Source of the DNA: CAZTQN01 sp964615765
Lineage (GTDB): Bacteria > Planctomycetota > Phycisphaerae > Phycisphaerales > UBA1924
Length of the DNA: 64,000 nucleotides
Direction of reading: 5' to 3'
NCBI GenBank assembly: GCA_964615765.1
Contig: CAZTQN010000013.1
Coordinates: forward strand, 23,649-87,648
Below are positions 47,425 to 56,257 of this stretch, one piece after another; the stretch's first letter is position 1, and each line of letters opens with the position of its first letter. A program made the position numbers and the translations under genes. The notes under the pieces were generated by a model. It saw only the letters and a list, made by a program, of their open reading frames with translations, was not told where the DNA came from and did no database searches.

Positions 47425-48993
47425 GTGACAGAACGCCCTCAGGACAGCCGGGAAACCGCCGCACCGAGCACCGCGCACGCCGGCACGCCGCCGCTCCCAG
47501 TCACCCCGCACCCACTGCCAGCGCCAGCCGCGACCCCGGTTGATTGGCGACGCCTGCGCCTCTGGCAGATCCAGCCGGTCCGCGATCTGCTGGTGCTCGC
47601 CACGATCATCGGGTTGGTGTACCTGGGCTACGTGCTGCGGGTGGTGATGGTGCCGGTGCTGCTGGCACTGCTGCTGGCGTACCTGTTCGAACCGGTGGTG
47701 GCGTTCCTCGATCGGCGACGCCTGGTGTCGCGCCCGGGGGCGGCGATCGGGATCATCACCGCCGTCGTGCTGCTGCTGGTCATCCCGACCGTGCTCGGGA
47801 CGGGGTTCGCGGTCATTCAGGGGGCGCGGGCGGCTCGGACGATCGCCGACGGCGTGACGCGCGTGCAGGCGTCGGTCGCCGCGCCGGACGATCAGGACCT
47901 CAAGGAACGCGTCCCGCCCGGCGCGTGGACGTGGATCCGCGACCGCGTCGTGCAGGCCGACCAGGAACGCCGCAAATACCTCGCCAACTCACGCGGTACG
48001 GACGCCGATGCGCCGGGCACGACGGACCCGGCGTCACCGGACGCGGGCGCTCCCGACGCACCCCCCGCGCCGCGGCCCGACGAGACCGCGGGCAGGACGG
48101 AAACGCCCCTCCCAGATTCGGCGATGGGCCCGCCCTCGCCGCTGGAACGCATGGCGCTCGACTCGGACGACAGCGAAGCCAACGTGCTCATCAAGCTGAG
48201 CCTGGATTGGCTGCGCGAGCACGGGAGCGAGTTGGCGGCGTCGCTCGGGCGGCGGTTCGTGGGCGGGGGCGCGCAGGCCGTCGGGGCCGCCGTCAGCACG
48301 TTCACCAGCGTCGGCTACCTGCTCTTCGCCGGGTTTTTGACGGCGTTCTTCTTTTACTTCTTCTCGACGGGCTGGGCCCGCGTGGTCGAGTTTGCCGCCG
48401 GGCTGATTCCCGTCTCGCGGCGGGAAGAGATCCTCGGCATGGTCCGCCGGATGGACCGCGTCATCGCCGGCTTCGTGCGCGGACGCCTGAGCATCTGCCT
48501 CATCCTCGTCGGCTACATGACGCTGTCGTACTGGCTCGCCGGGGTGCCGGCCCCGCTGGTGCTCGGGCCGCTGGTCGGCGCGCTGTTCATCGTCCCGTTC
48601 ATCCACGTCCTCGGCGTGCCGATCGCGATGCTGCTGATGTGGCTGGACCCGCTGGGCCCGGGCAACTCCGCCGCAGGAACCGCCGCGCTGTGGGCCTTCC
48701 AGCGCGAATGGTGGTGGATCGTCGGTGCGCCCATCGGCATCTACGCCGGCGCACAGTTCCTCGACGACTGGGTCCTCACGCCGACGATCCAGGGCAAGAC
48801 CACCGACCTGTCGGTCCCGCTCATCCTGTTCGCTTCGATCGCCGGCGGGGCGCTGGCCGGTATCTACGGCTTGCTGATCGCGATCCCCGTCGCGGCGTGC
48901 CTGAAGATTGTCGCGGAAGAGATCGTCTGGCCACGCGTCAACGCGTGGGTGAAGGGGCGCGAGAAAGACTTCCTGCCCATCGGGCGCGAGTAA
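47425..48993 (+). CDS. AI-2E family (PerM-type) membrane permease
   Basis: From a GTG at 47425 the product (522 residues) has an N-terminal Pro/Ala-rich region, then hydrophobic segments near 60-100 and 115-135, a hydrophilic loop with an Ala/Pro/Asp-rich insertion of about 45 residues (TDADAPGTTDPASPDAG type), and a C-terminal cluster of about five helices. GPLVGALFIVPFIHVLGVP, DDWVLTPTIQGKTTDLSVPLILF and GIYGLLIAIPVAACLKIV are the family signature blocks. Family members include sodium/proton antiporters and AI-2 exporters; the substrate here is unknown. Confidence 0.88.
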   Translation: MTERPQDSRETAAPSTAHAGTPPLPVTPHPLPAPAATPVDWRRLRLWQIQPVRDLLVLATIIGLVYLGYVLRVVMVPVLLALLLAYLFEPVVAFLDRRRLVSRPGAAIGIITAVVLLLVIPTVLGTGFAVIQGARAARTIADGVTRVQASVAAPDDQDLKERVPPGAWTWIRDRVVQADQERRKYLANSRGTDADAPGTTDPASPDAGAPDAPPAPRPDETAGRTETPLPDSAMGPPSPLERMALDSDDSEANVLIKLSLDWLREHGSELAASLGRRFVGGGAQAVGAAVSTFTSVGYLLFAGFLTAFFFYFFSTGWARVVEFAAGLIPVSRREEILGMVRRMDRVIAGFVRGRLSICLILVGYMTLSYWLAGVPAPLVLGPLVGALFIVPFIHVLGVPIAMLLMWLDPLGPGNSAAGTAALWAFQREWWWIVGAPIGIYAGAQFLDDWVLTPTIQGKTTDLSVPLILFASIAGGALAGIYGLLIAIPVAACLKIVAEEIVWPRVNAWVKGREKDFLPIGRE

Positions 48994-49034
48994 TCGCGCC
49001 CCCCACCCCCCCACCCCCGACGCCGGGCGGATGA

Positions 49035-52000
49035 TCAGCGGGCCGCCCGGCTGGTGGAGATGAACACGCGCTCGAACGTCCTGAGGTCGCGCCCGAAGGG
49101 CTCGCCCTCCGGCTGCAGTCGACCGAGCAGGCGCCCGCGGACGCGCTCTTCTTCCGCCGTACCCAGGCCCAGGCGCGACAGGTGCTCGAGCACCTCGCCC
49201 ACGCCCAGCACCGCGTCGAGCGTCTCACGCTCGCCCGGCGTGCGTTCGAGATACGCGCGGAAGCGGAGCGGGTCGATGGTCGACGCCGCGCGCCCGCCCT
49301 CGCTCGCCTCGCCCTGGCGGTAGCGATCGACCGACGCCGAGATCGCCGCACGGACCGCGGCGACACCCTGCCCGGAGTTCTCGACATCGCCGAACACGCG
49401 CTGGTAGGCGTTGGCGAGGGCCACGCTGGACCGGGCCGAGAGGCGGTTGGCGACCACGGCGCGATCGCTCGCGATCACGCCGCCCGCCGCACCGCCGACG
49501 GGCTCGCCGCTGTTGGAGAGCGCGCCGCTGTCATCGAACGTGGCGGCCCCGAACAGCAGGTCGTACTGCTCCTGCCGCGTCGCGCCGCGCGTTGTGACGC
49601 CCAGGTCGCTCAGCACCGCGACGGCCAGATCGCCGACAGCCGGATCCACCGGCGCGACCGTCGGCGCGGTCTGATCCGGCGGGATCTCGGCGAGCACCGT
49701 CGCGTAGCTCGCCGTGCTCGAGCCGGTGGGCGTCAGGTCCAGCAGCCGCTCGCCGTTACGGAGCACCTCGCCGGCCCGGGCCGCGGGGACGGTCTCGCCC
49801 ACCTGGAACTCGCGGATCAGCAGGCCCGCGTACACCGACGGATCCCCGCCGACTTCGCCGGCGCCGGTGCCGATCCGCGGCGTGGGCCCCGCCCCCGCCA
49901 GACGGGGACGGTCGGAGAACGTCACCCGCCCGAACGTCGAGATGATGTCCGTCCCGTCATCCAGAAGCAGATTGCTCGCCAAGGTCTGCTGATCCGCGGT
50001 CGATGACGGGTTGAAGTTCACGCGCAGCAGGCGCTGGCGCTCGCGCCGCAGGATGGTGATCGCGTCGGCCGCGTTGCTGCGGGCCGTGAGCGTGACATCG
50101 CCGGAGGCGGAAATATCGCCGACGGTGATCTTGTTCGCGTTGATAGTCAGCGGGCCGACGACGCTGATCTTCTCGTTCTGCCCGACGATGAAGTCGCCCG
50201 AGAGGTTGAACGCCAGCCCGGAGGAAGCCGTCGTCGTCGTGCCGATGGTGGCCTGACGCGGGACCGTAACGCGACCGGCGTCGGCGTTCAGACGCACGGT
50301 GCCCAGACGGGCCGAGCGGCCCTGCAGGTCGGTCCCGACGTCTCCGCCGAAGCGGATGGTCGGGATGCGCGGCGGCAACTGGCCCGCGGCGGTCGGCGCG
50401 TCGCTGCTGGCGGTCACGTTCGCGGACAGGTTGAACCGCCCGTCCTGCGCGAAGACGCGCTGGGCGAACGTCACGTCCCCGCCGCCGATCGCGTTGACGA
50501 CCAGGTTGCCCGAGAGTTCCGTCCCGCCCAGGAAGCGGACCTGCCCGCTCGGGCCGACGGCCTGCACGCGCCCGCGCACCGTGGCCCGGTCGCCGAAGGT
50601 CACGCCCGTGCCCCCGGTGGTCTCGATCGTCGGGCTCGCCGCGGTGATGACGGCGTCGTCGTTGAAGGTGATCTCGGTCGAGGCGAGCACGTCCCCGCCG
50701 ATGCGCACCGAGCCGTCGGCGTTGGTGCGAAGGCTGGCCAGGCGGCGCGTGGAGCCGATGTTGCCCGCGAAGACCGTCTGCCCGTTGCCCGCCGAGTCGA
50801 CCGTGAGCGCACGAGCCGCGGCGGTGTCGGAATCGATCGTCGAATCAAACCGGACGCTGTTGCCGCGGACGGCGATGTCCTGCCCGGTGAGCACGGCGGC
50901 CGAGCGCACACGCACCTGGCCCCCGCCCGAGACGTTGGCCCCGATGTTGACCAGCCCGTCGCCGAACTCCGCGGTGCCGGCCCCGCCGTCGAGCACCACG
51001 CCGCCCGTGTCCGCCGTCAGGGCCCGGTTGACGTTGACGGCGCTGCTGGCCTCGGCCCGCAGGGCGTTGAACGTGGAGGCGGTGTTGTCGAAGTTGATGT
51101 TGCCCGTCGGGCCCAGCGCGCGGAGCACGGTGGTGCCGGCGATGCGGTTGGACGCGGCGTCGGTCACGCCCTCGACGCGCACCAGACTGGTGTTCTCGCC
51201 ACCGAGCGTCAGCCCCGTCGCGATGATCCGCCCGAGTTCGTCGTTGGAGATCGTCATCGGGTCCGACGCCGAGGCCGCCGTGGCCGCCTGGTCGAACGAG
51301 CCGAGGGAGATCGTCCCGCGCGTCGTCCGTTCGATGCTGACGCGCCCGCCGCCTGCGTTGAGGCTCACCGCGTTCGCGGCGCTGGACGAAGCGCCGAAGC
51401 GGATGTCGGCCGCCGTGATCGCGATGTTGTTGCTGTCGCTGCGGACGGTGTTGCCGACGCCGATCTCGAACGTGCCGGCGCCGTTCGCGTCGCTGTCGGC
51501 ACGGACGGTCAGGTCGCCGTTGACCAGGAAGTTGCTGCGGATCGCCACGTCCCGCGCGGCGGTCAGCGTCAGCGGGCCTTCGCTGTCGCCGGTGGCGCCG
51601 TCGATGATCAGATCACGCCCGCTGACGGCGCTGCGCCCGCTGAAGAATCGGACGCGGTCGTCCGTCCCGCCGGAGTTGTCCAGGTCGGCGTTGATCGTCA
51701 GGTCGCCCGTGGTGGTCGTGAGATTGGCGCGAACCTCGACGCCCGTGTTGGAGAGCGCGCCGAGCGAGGTGAAGCGGAACCGCCCCGCCCCACCCCCCCC
51801 ACCGCCGCCCGTATCGATCAGCGACAACAGCCCGCCCGCTTCGAACGTCACGTTCCCGCCGACGGTGGTGAACAGCGACTCGTCGACGTCCTGCACGGTG
51901 ATCGTGCGCCCGGTGTTGTCGGGCGTCGCGGCGGTGTCCAGGTTGCTGACGCGCAGCCCCGTCGCGGTGATGCGGGCGATCTCGCCGGCGTCGATGGTCA

Positions 52001-55000
52001 GGTCGCCCGTCGCCGTCCCCAGCCCGACGGTGCCGGCGCTGGCCCGCGCGATGGTGACGCCCGCCTGCCCGCCCGTCAGCCCCGCGGGCGTGACGGCGAG
52101 ATCGTCGGTGCGCAGCACGATCGACCCGGTGACGCGCATCCGGTCGGCGTCCGTCTGCCCGGCGCTGTTGTTGATCAGACCGTTGACGGTGATCAGCGAG
52201 GCGGTCGTGCCGCCGAAGGTCGCCGTGCGGGCCTCAATGCGGGCCAGTTCGGGCTGTTCGAGCACGAAGGCGCCGGCGGGGGCACCGGTGGGGTCGCCCA
52301 GCCAGATCTCGCCGCGGGTGGAGCGTGTCAGCGCGACCTCGCCGTCAACCGCCGTCAGGTTCCCACCCAGGCTGACGTCGGCCGCCGTGACGCGGACCGC
52401 GCGCCCGGACCCCGTCGCGCCGACGGTGATGTTCGCCCCGCTCGCGGTCGTGAACAGCCCGGGGCCGGTCGCGTTGGTGTCGGCGTTGATGGTCGTGTCG
52501 CCGGCGGTGTTGGTGTACGAATCTCGGATGGTCACGCCGTCGGCCCCGCGGAGCGTGACGGCCCCGGCGCCGGTGATGTCGCCCGTGAGCGACTTGAGCG
52601 TGAGCTCCGTCGCCGCGTCGAGCGTGACGCCCGGGCCGATGGTCAGGCGGTCGCCCAGCCCGGTGCCTACAGGGGCGGCGGTGTCGTCCGCGTCGCCGTC
52701 GATGAACAGCCGCCCGACGGTGGTCGTCACGTTGCTCTCGAGCGTCACGCCGGCCCGCCCGAGGATCTCGGCGGTGCGGAAGCTCGACGCGGGCCCGTTG
52801 AAGAACACGATGCCCGAGCCGGAGCCCGGGGCCAGGCGGACAAGGTCCGGCGCGTCCTCGCCCGTGAGCGTGACGCCCGCGACCGTGACCTGCCGCGTGT
52901 TCGACCCGCCGATCTCCAGTTCCGGCGTGTCGAAGCGGTTGAGCTCGGCGTTTGAGAGCGAGATGTTGCCCGTCGCGCCGCCCAGGCCGATGGAGCCGTC
53001 GGCCGCGTCGTTGTTGATACGCACAATCAGCCCGGCGACCGACCCGGCGAGCTCGAGGTCGCCCGCGGTGAAGTTGACAGCGCCCGCCGGGGCGCTGACG
53101 GCGGCGTCGGTCTGCACGCTGACGGTGCTGACGGCGCGGAGGTCGACGTTCCCGCTCCGGGCCGTCACATCCTCGCGCAGCGTAATCCCGCCGACGGTAG
53201 TGCGGATGTCGAAGCTCCCGGCCGTCCACGGCGTGAGGCCGGAACTCGTGATCTCGCCCGCGTTCACCAGCCGGGCCTGCTGGTCCGTGTCGATCGTCAG
53301 CGCGACCGACCCGAGCGGGGCCATGGCGCTGGAGTTGTCGATGTCGATCGCGCCCTCGGCGGAGGCGATCAGCGTGCCCGGCGTCACGAGCGAGCCGACC
53401 GCCGTCCGCAGCGGTCCGCCCACGCCGATCAGCCCGTTGGTGCTGGTGATCGTGAGCGTGTCGGCGGTGATGCTGGGGGCCGAGCCGGCGAGGACGAAGA
53501 TGTTGCCGTCGGCGGTGACGTTCACCGTGCCGCGCGGCGCCCCGATGGTGCTGGTCATGACCAGCGCGCCGTCGGTGTTGAGGACGATGGTCCGCGTCTG
53601 CCCGGTGCGCAGGCCTTCGTTGTTGATCGTGATGCTGCTGACGATCGGGTCGACGAAGGAAAGATCGACGATCTCCAGCGCGCTGCCGGCGCCGCCGGTG
53701 TTGGTGATCGTGATGTCGCCGGACTCGGCCCGCCCGCTGATGCGGGCGACGTCGGTGCGGAGGGTGACGCCCGTCTGCCCGCGGACGAGCAGCCCGCCGG
53801 TGGTGTTGATCGAGCCGCCGATGGTGACGTCCGGCGCGTTCCGCGCGGCGCTGACGATCGACGCGCGGGAGAGGAGCGTGAGCCGCCCGTCGTCGCGGAT
53901 GGTGATCCCACCGGCCCCGGAGTCGGAGGAGAAGACCATCTCGCCCCCGCGGATGGCCACGTCGAACGAGCGGGCCGAGAGGTCGATCTCGCCGAGCCCG
54001 CCGATGACGATGGCCCCGGTGGCGTTGAGCCCGCCGATGGTGAGCACGCCGCCGGTGCTGATGCGCCCGAGTTCCGCGTTCGAGATCGACAGCGCGCCGC
54101 CGCCGGGGCTGTTGAGCAGGATGCCGGTGGCGTCCTCGGCGGGCTGCACCACCACCGCGCTCGTCCCCGTGACCGAGCCGGTCGAGCCGATGTCCAGGTC
54201 GTTGCCGGTGATCACGACGCGTCCGCTGCTCGAGACTGCGTCGCGGATGTCGACCAGGCCCGTGCCGCTGATGTTGACCCCGCCGTTCCCGCTGACGCTC
54301 GCCGAGATGGTCGCCGTCGAGCCCGAGTCGATGTTGACGAGCCCGGCGCCGGCGTCGATGTTCCCGCCGACGGTCGCCGCGCCGGTGACGGCGACGTTCG
54401 CCGTTCCGCCCGAGGTCGTGATCGACGTCGTGCTGGCGAACGAGTTGCCCGAGGCGCTGAACGAGCCGCCGGTGGTCTGGACCGGCGCGTCGACGCTGAC
54501 GGCGCCGTTCTCGCTGGTGAGCGTGACGTTCAGCTGGCCCCCGCCGGTGCTGGAGATCGCCTGGTTGACGTTGATGTTGCGGGCGGCTTCGAGCGTGAGC
54601 GTCGCCGAGGTCGCCGAGTTCTTGGTGATCGGCGCGTCGACGATCAGGTCGCCGTCCTGCGTCCCGGCGGAGCCGGCCAGGCCCGTGGTGATCGTGACGT
54701 TGGTCCCGCTGGCGCCGGTGCTGAGCGCGGTGGAGATGCTGTCGGCGGAGACCTGGGCGTCGTTGCCGGTGGGCGTGTACGTGTCGCCCATCAGATCATC
54801 CACGCCGGCACCCGCCGCGGTGATGCGCACGTTGAACGGGTCGAGCAGCCAGGTGCCGGCCCGCCCGTCGGCGGCGCTGGCGTCGACCTTCGCGCCGCGG
54901 AGGTCGAGCGTCCACTTGCCGGAGGTTTCGACGAACCCGCCGTCGCCACCCTTGGCGCCGCCGCGGGCCGAGAGGTCGCCGTACACCCCGGTGTGCCGGT

Positions 55001-56144
55001 CGGACCAAACAACAACAGTGCCACCCTTGCCGAGCCCGATGGCGTCGGCGCGGACGACGGCGTCAGCGTCGATCAGCGCAGTCTGGGCCGTCTGGCTCGT
55101 GCCGCGACCCTGCACGCCCCCGCCGATGAGCACCGTCCCGCCGCCCGCGTTGCCGGAGGCGTCGATGGTCGCGCCGCGCAGGGCGACGTCCTTGCCGGTG
55201 ATCTCGACGCGCCCGCCGGTGCGGGCCTCGGGCGTGCCGGCCTGGTTGCGCGTGCTGATGGTGCCGGCGAGTTCGACGCGCCCGTTCCCGCGGGCCTGCA
55301 TCTTGACATCGCCCGCCGTGGTCGTCCCGCGATCGCGGATCGCCAGGCTGTACATGTCGCCCGCGACAACGCGCACGCGTCCGCCCATTGAGCGGACGGT
55401 GCCGGTGTTCTCAACACCCGGGCGGGCCGGGTCGAGCAGCTGCGCGTTGTCGGGCGAGACGCGGACGCTCATCGGTTCGCCGTGCTTGCTCAGCACGACC
55501 TGGTCGCCCGCGACCATCGCGACCACGCCCGCCGCCCCGGCCTTGTCGGTGACGATCGAGCCGGTGTTGGCGACGTTGGCCCCGACGAGGGCGGCGACGC
55601 CGGCCTCGATGCGCCCATGATTCTCGACGGCGCCCGTCAAGCCCGTGAAGCGGTTGGTCCCGTCCAGGAAGTCGCGGTTGCTCATCTGCCCGGCCGCGGC
55701 GTAGAGCTGGTTGACGTTCACCACCGAGTCCGGCCCGAACACCACGCCCGCCGGGTTCAGGAAGTACACCGCGCCGTTGGCGCGGAGCGTCCCGTCGATG
55801 CGCGTCGGGTCGGCCGAGTCGATCCGGTTCAGCACGCGGGCCTGCGCGCTGGGCTGCACGAACCGCACGACCTCGCCCTTGGCGATGTCGAAGCGGGAGT
55901 AGTCGATGATCGTGCGGTCCGCCGCCCGGATGACCGTGCGGTTGCCGTTCTGCCGGATGGTCGCTTCGCCCGCGACGACGCGTGCCCCCTCGGGCCCGGC
56001 GAGGGCGGCGGGCGTCAGCGCCAGCACGCCGGCCCACGCCGTCACCGCCAGCCGAACCCCGCCCCCGACGTAGACGAACCGGCCCAGCCCGAGCCCGATG
56101 ACCCCGCCCCGAGACATCGGCCGCTTCTCAACGCCCGTCGACAT
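49035..56144 (-). CDS. TpsA exoprotein (filamentous hemagglutinin-like)
   Basis: The 2369-residue protein has a long N-terminus with a signal peptide (LAVTAWAGVLALTPAALA, ending near residue 49) followed by the TPS secretion domain: TIRQNGNRTVIRAADRT, DYSRFDIAKGEVVRFVQPS, RVLNRIDS and FLNPAGVVFGPDS (residues 129-140). The long middle is a beta-helix of repeated strands, with a recurring (N/D)xELxRI-x-T-x-x-x-x-x-GG-x-x-T-x-x-x-x-V-x-G unit (for example ISNDELGRIIATGLTLGG). The last 150 residues turn helical. It should be secreted through the outer membrane by the TpsB partner encoded 113 bases upstream on the same strand. ATG 56144 is chosen because it gives this leader. Adhesion or surface role is inferred from the family. 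Confidence 0.92.
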   Translation of the reverse strand: MSTGVEKRPMSRGGVIGLGLGRFVYVGGGVRLAVTAWAGVLALTPAALAGPEGARVVAGEATIRQNGNRTVIRAADRTIIDYSRFDIAKGEVVRFVQPSAQARVLNRIDSADPTRIDGTLRANGAVYFLNPAGVVFGPDSVVNVNQLYAAAGQMSNRDFLDGTNRFTGLTGAVENHGRIEAGVAALVGANVANTGSIVTDKAGAAGVVAMVAGDQVVLSKHGEPMSVRVSPDNAQLLDPARPGVENTGTVRSMGGRVRVVAGDMYSLAIRDRGTTTAGDVKMQARGNGRVELAGTISTRNQAGTPEARTGGRVEITGKDVALRGATIDASGNAGGGTVLIGGGVQGRGTSQTAQTALIDADAVVRADAIGLGKGGTVVVWSDRHTGVYGDLSARGGAKGGDGGFVETSGKWTLDLRGAKVDASAADGRAGTWLLDPFNVRITAAGAGVDDLMGDTYTPTGNDAQVSADSISTALSTGASGTNVTITTGLAGSAGTQDGDLIVDAPITKNSATSATLTLEAARNINVNQAISSTGGGQLNVTLTSENGAVSVDAPVQTTGGSFSASGNSFASTTSITTSGGTANVAVTGAATVGGNIDAGAGLVNIDSGSTATISASVSGNGGVNISGTGLVDIRDAVSSSGRVVITGNDLDIGSTGSVTGTSAVVVQPAEDATGILLNSPGGGALSISNAELGRISTGGVLTIGGLNATGAIVIGGLGEIDLSARSFDVAIRGGEMVFSSDSGAGGITIRDDGRLTLLSRASIVSAARNAPDVTIGGSINTTGGLLVRGQTGVTLRTDVARISGRAESGDITITNTGGAGSALEIVDLSFVDPIVSSITINNEGLRTGQTRTIVLNTDGALVMTSTIGAPRGTVNVTADGNIFVLAGSAPSITADTLTITSTNGLIGVGGPLRTAVGSLVTPGTLIASAEGAIDIDNSSAMAPLGSVALTIDTDQQARLVNAGEITSSGLTPWTAGSFDIRTTVGGITLREDVTARSGNVDLRAVSTVSVQTDAAVSAPAGAVNFTAGDLELAGSVAGLIVRINNDAADGSIGLGGATGNISLSNAELNRFDTPELEIGGSNTRQVTVAGVTLTGEDAPDLVRLAPGSGSGIVFFNGPASSFRTAEILGRAGVTLESNVTTTVGRLFIDGDADDTAAPVGTGLGDRLTIGPGVTLDAATELTLKSLTGDITGAGAVTLRGADGVTIRDSYTNTAGDTTINADTNATGPGLFTTASGANITVGATGSGRAVRVTAADVSLGGNLTAVDGEVALTRSTRGEIWLGDPTGAPAGAFVLEQPELARIEARTATFGGTTASLITVNGLINNSAGQTDADRMRVTGSIVLRTDDLAVTPAGLTGGQAGVTIARASAGTVGLGTATGDLTIDAGEIARITATGLRVSNLDTAATPDNTGRTITVQDVDESLFTTVGGNVTFEAGGLLSLIDTGGGGGGGAGRFRFTSLGALSNTGVEVRANLTTTTGDLTINADLDNSGGTDDRVRFFSGRSAVSGRDLIIDGATGDSEGPLTLTAARDVAIRSNFLVNGDLTVRADSDANGAGTFEIGVGNTVRSDSNNIAITAADIRFGASSSAANAVSLNAGGGRVSIERTTRGTISLGSFDQAATAASASDPMTISNDELGRIIATGLTLGGENTSLVRVEGVTDAASNRIAGTTVLRALGPTGNINFDNTASTFNALRAEASSAVNVNRALTADTGGVVLDGGAGTAEFGDGLVNIGANVSGGGQVRVRSAAVLTGQDIAVRGNSVRFDSTIDSDTAAARALTVDSAGNGQTVFAGNIGSTRRLASLRTNADGSVRIGGDVLASTEITFNDDAVITAASPTIETTGGTGVTFGDRATVRGRVQAVGPSGQVRFLGGTELSGNLVVNAIGGGDVTFAQRVFAQDGRFNLSANVTASSDAPTAAGQLPPRIPTIRFGGDVGTDLQGRSARLGTVRLNADAGRVTVPRQATIGTTTTASSGLAFNLSGDFIVGQNEKISVVGPLTINANKITVGDISASGDVTLTARSNAADAITILRRERQRLLRVNFNPSSTADQQTLASNLLLDDGTDIISTFGRVTFSDRPRLAGAGPTPRIGTGAGEVGGDPSVYAGLLIREFQVGETVPAARAGEVLRNGERLLDLTPTGSSTASYATVLAEIPPDQTAPTVAPVDPAVGDLAVAVLSDLGVTTRGATRQEQYDLLFGAATFDDSGALSNSGEPVGGAAGGVIASDRAVVANRLSARSSVALANAYQRVFGDVENSGQGVAAVRAAISASVDRYRQGEASEGGRAASTIDPLRFRAYLERTPGERETLDAVLGVGEVLEHLSRLGLGTAEEERVRGRLLGRLQPEGEPFGRDLRTFERVFISTSRAAR

Positions 56145-56257
56145 GACGCGCTCCCGATTCCCAACGCGGGCCCCTTCGTGGGGCCGCGCGGGGTAAAAAA
56201 CTGCCTGTCCGACCGTCCAGAACTCGACCCCACCCCAACACCGTCGGCCGCCGTGGG

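Noticed and set aside
50299..55620. A 1773-residue open frame on the plus strand opposite tpsA
   Set aside because: It lacks a ribosome binding site and any recognisable domain, and its residues (Ser/Pro/Thr/Val-rich) are what the complement of GC-rich tpsA codons would give. tpsA itself has a clear leader and secretion domain.
56169..56185. GGCCCC/GGGGCC hairpin between tpsB and tpsA as a terminator
   Set aside because: On the minus strand the A/T-rich run lies before, not after, the stem, and the genes should be expressed together; it may be a 5'-leader hairpin, but nothing supports a regulatory role.
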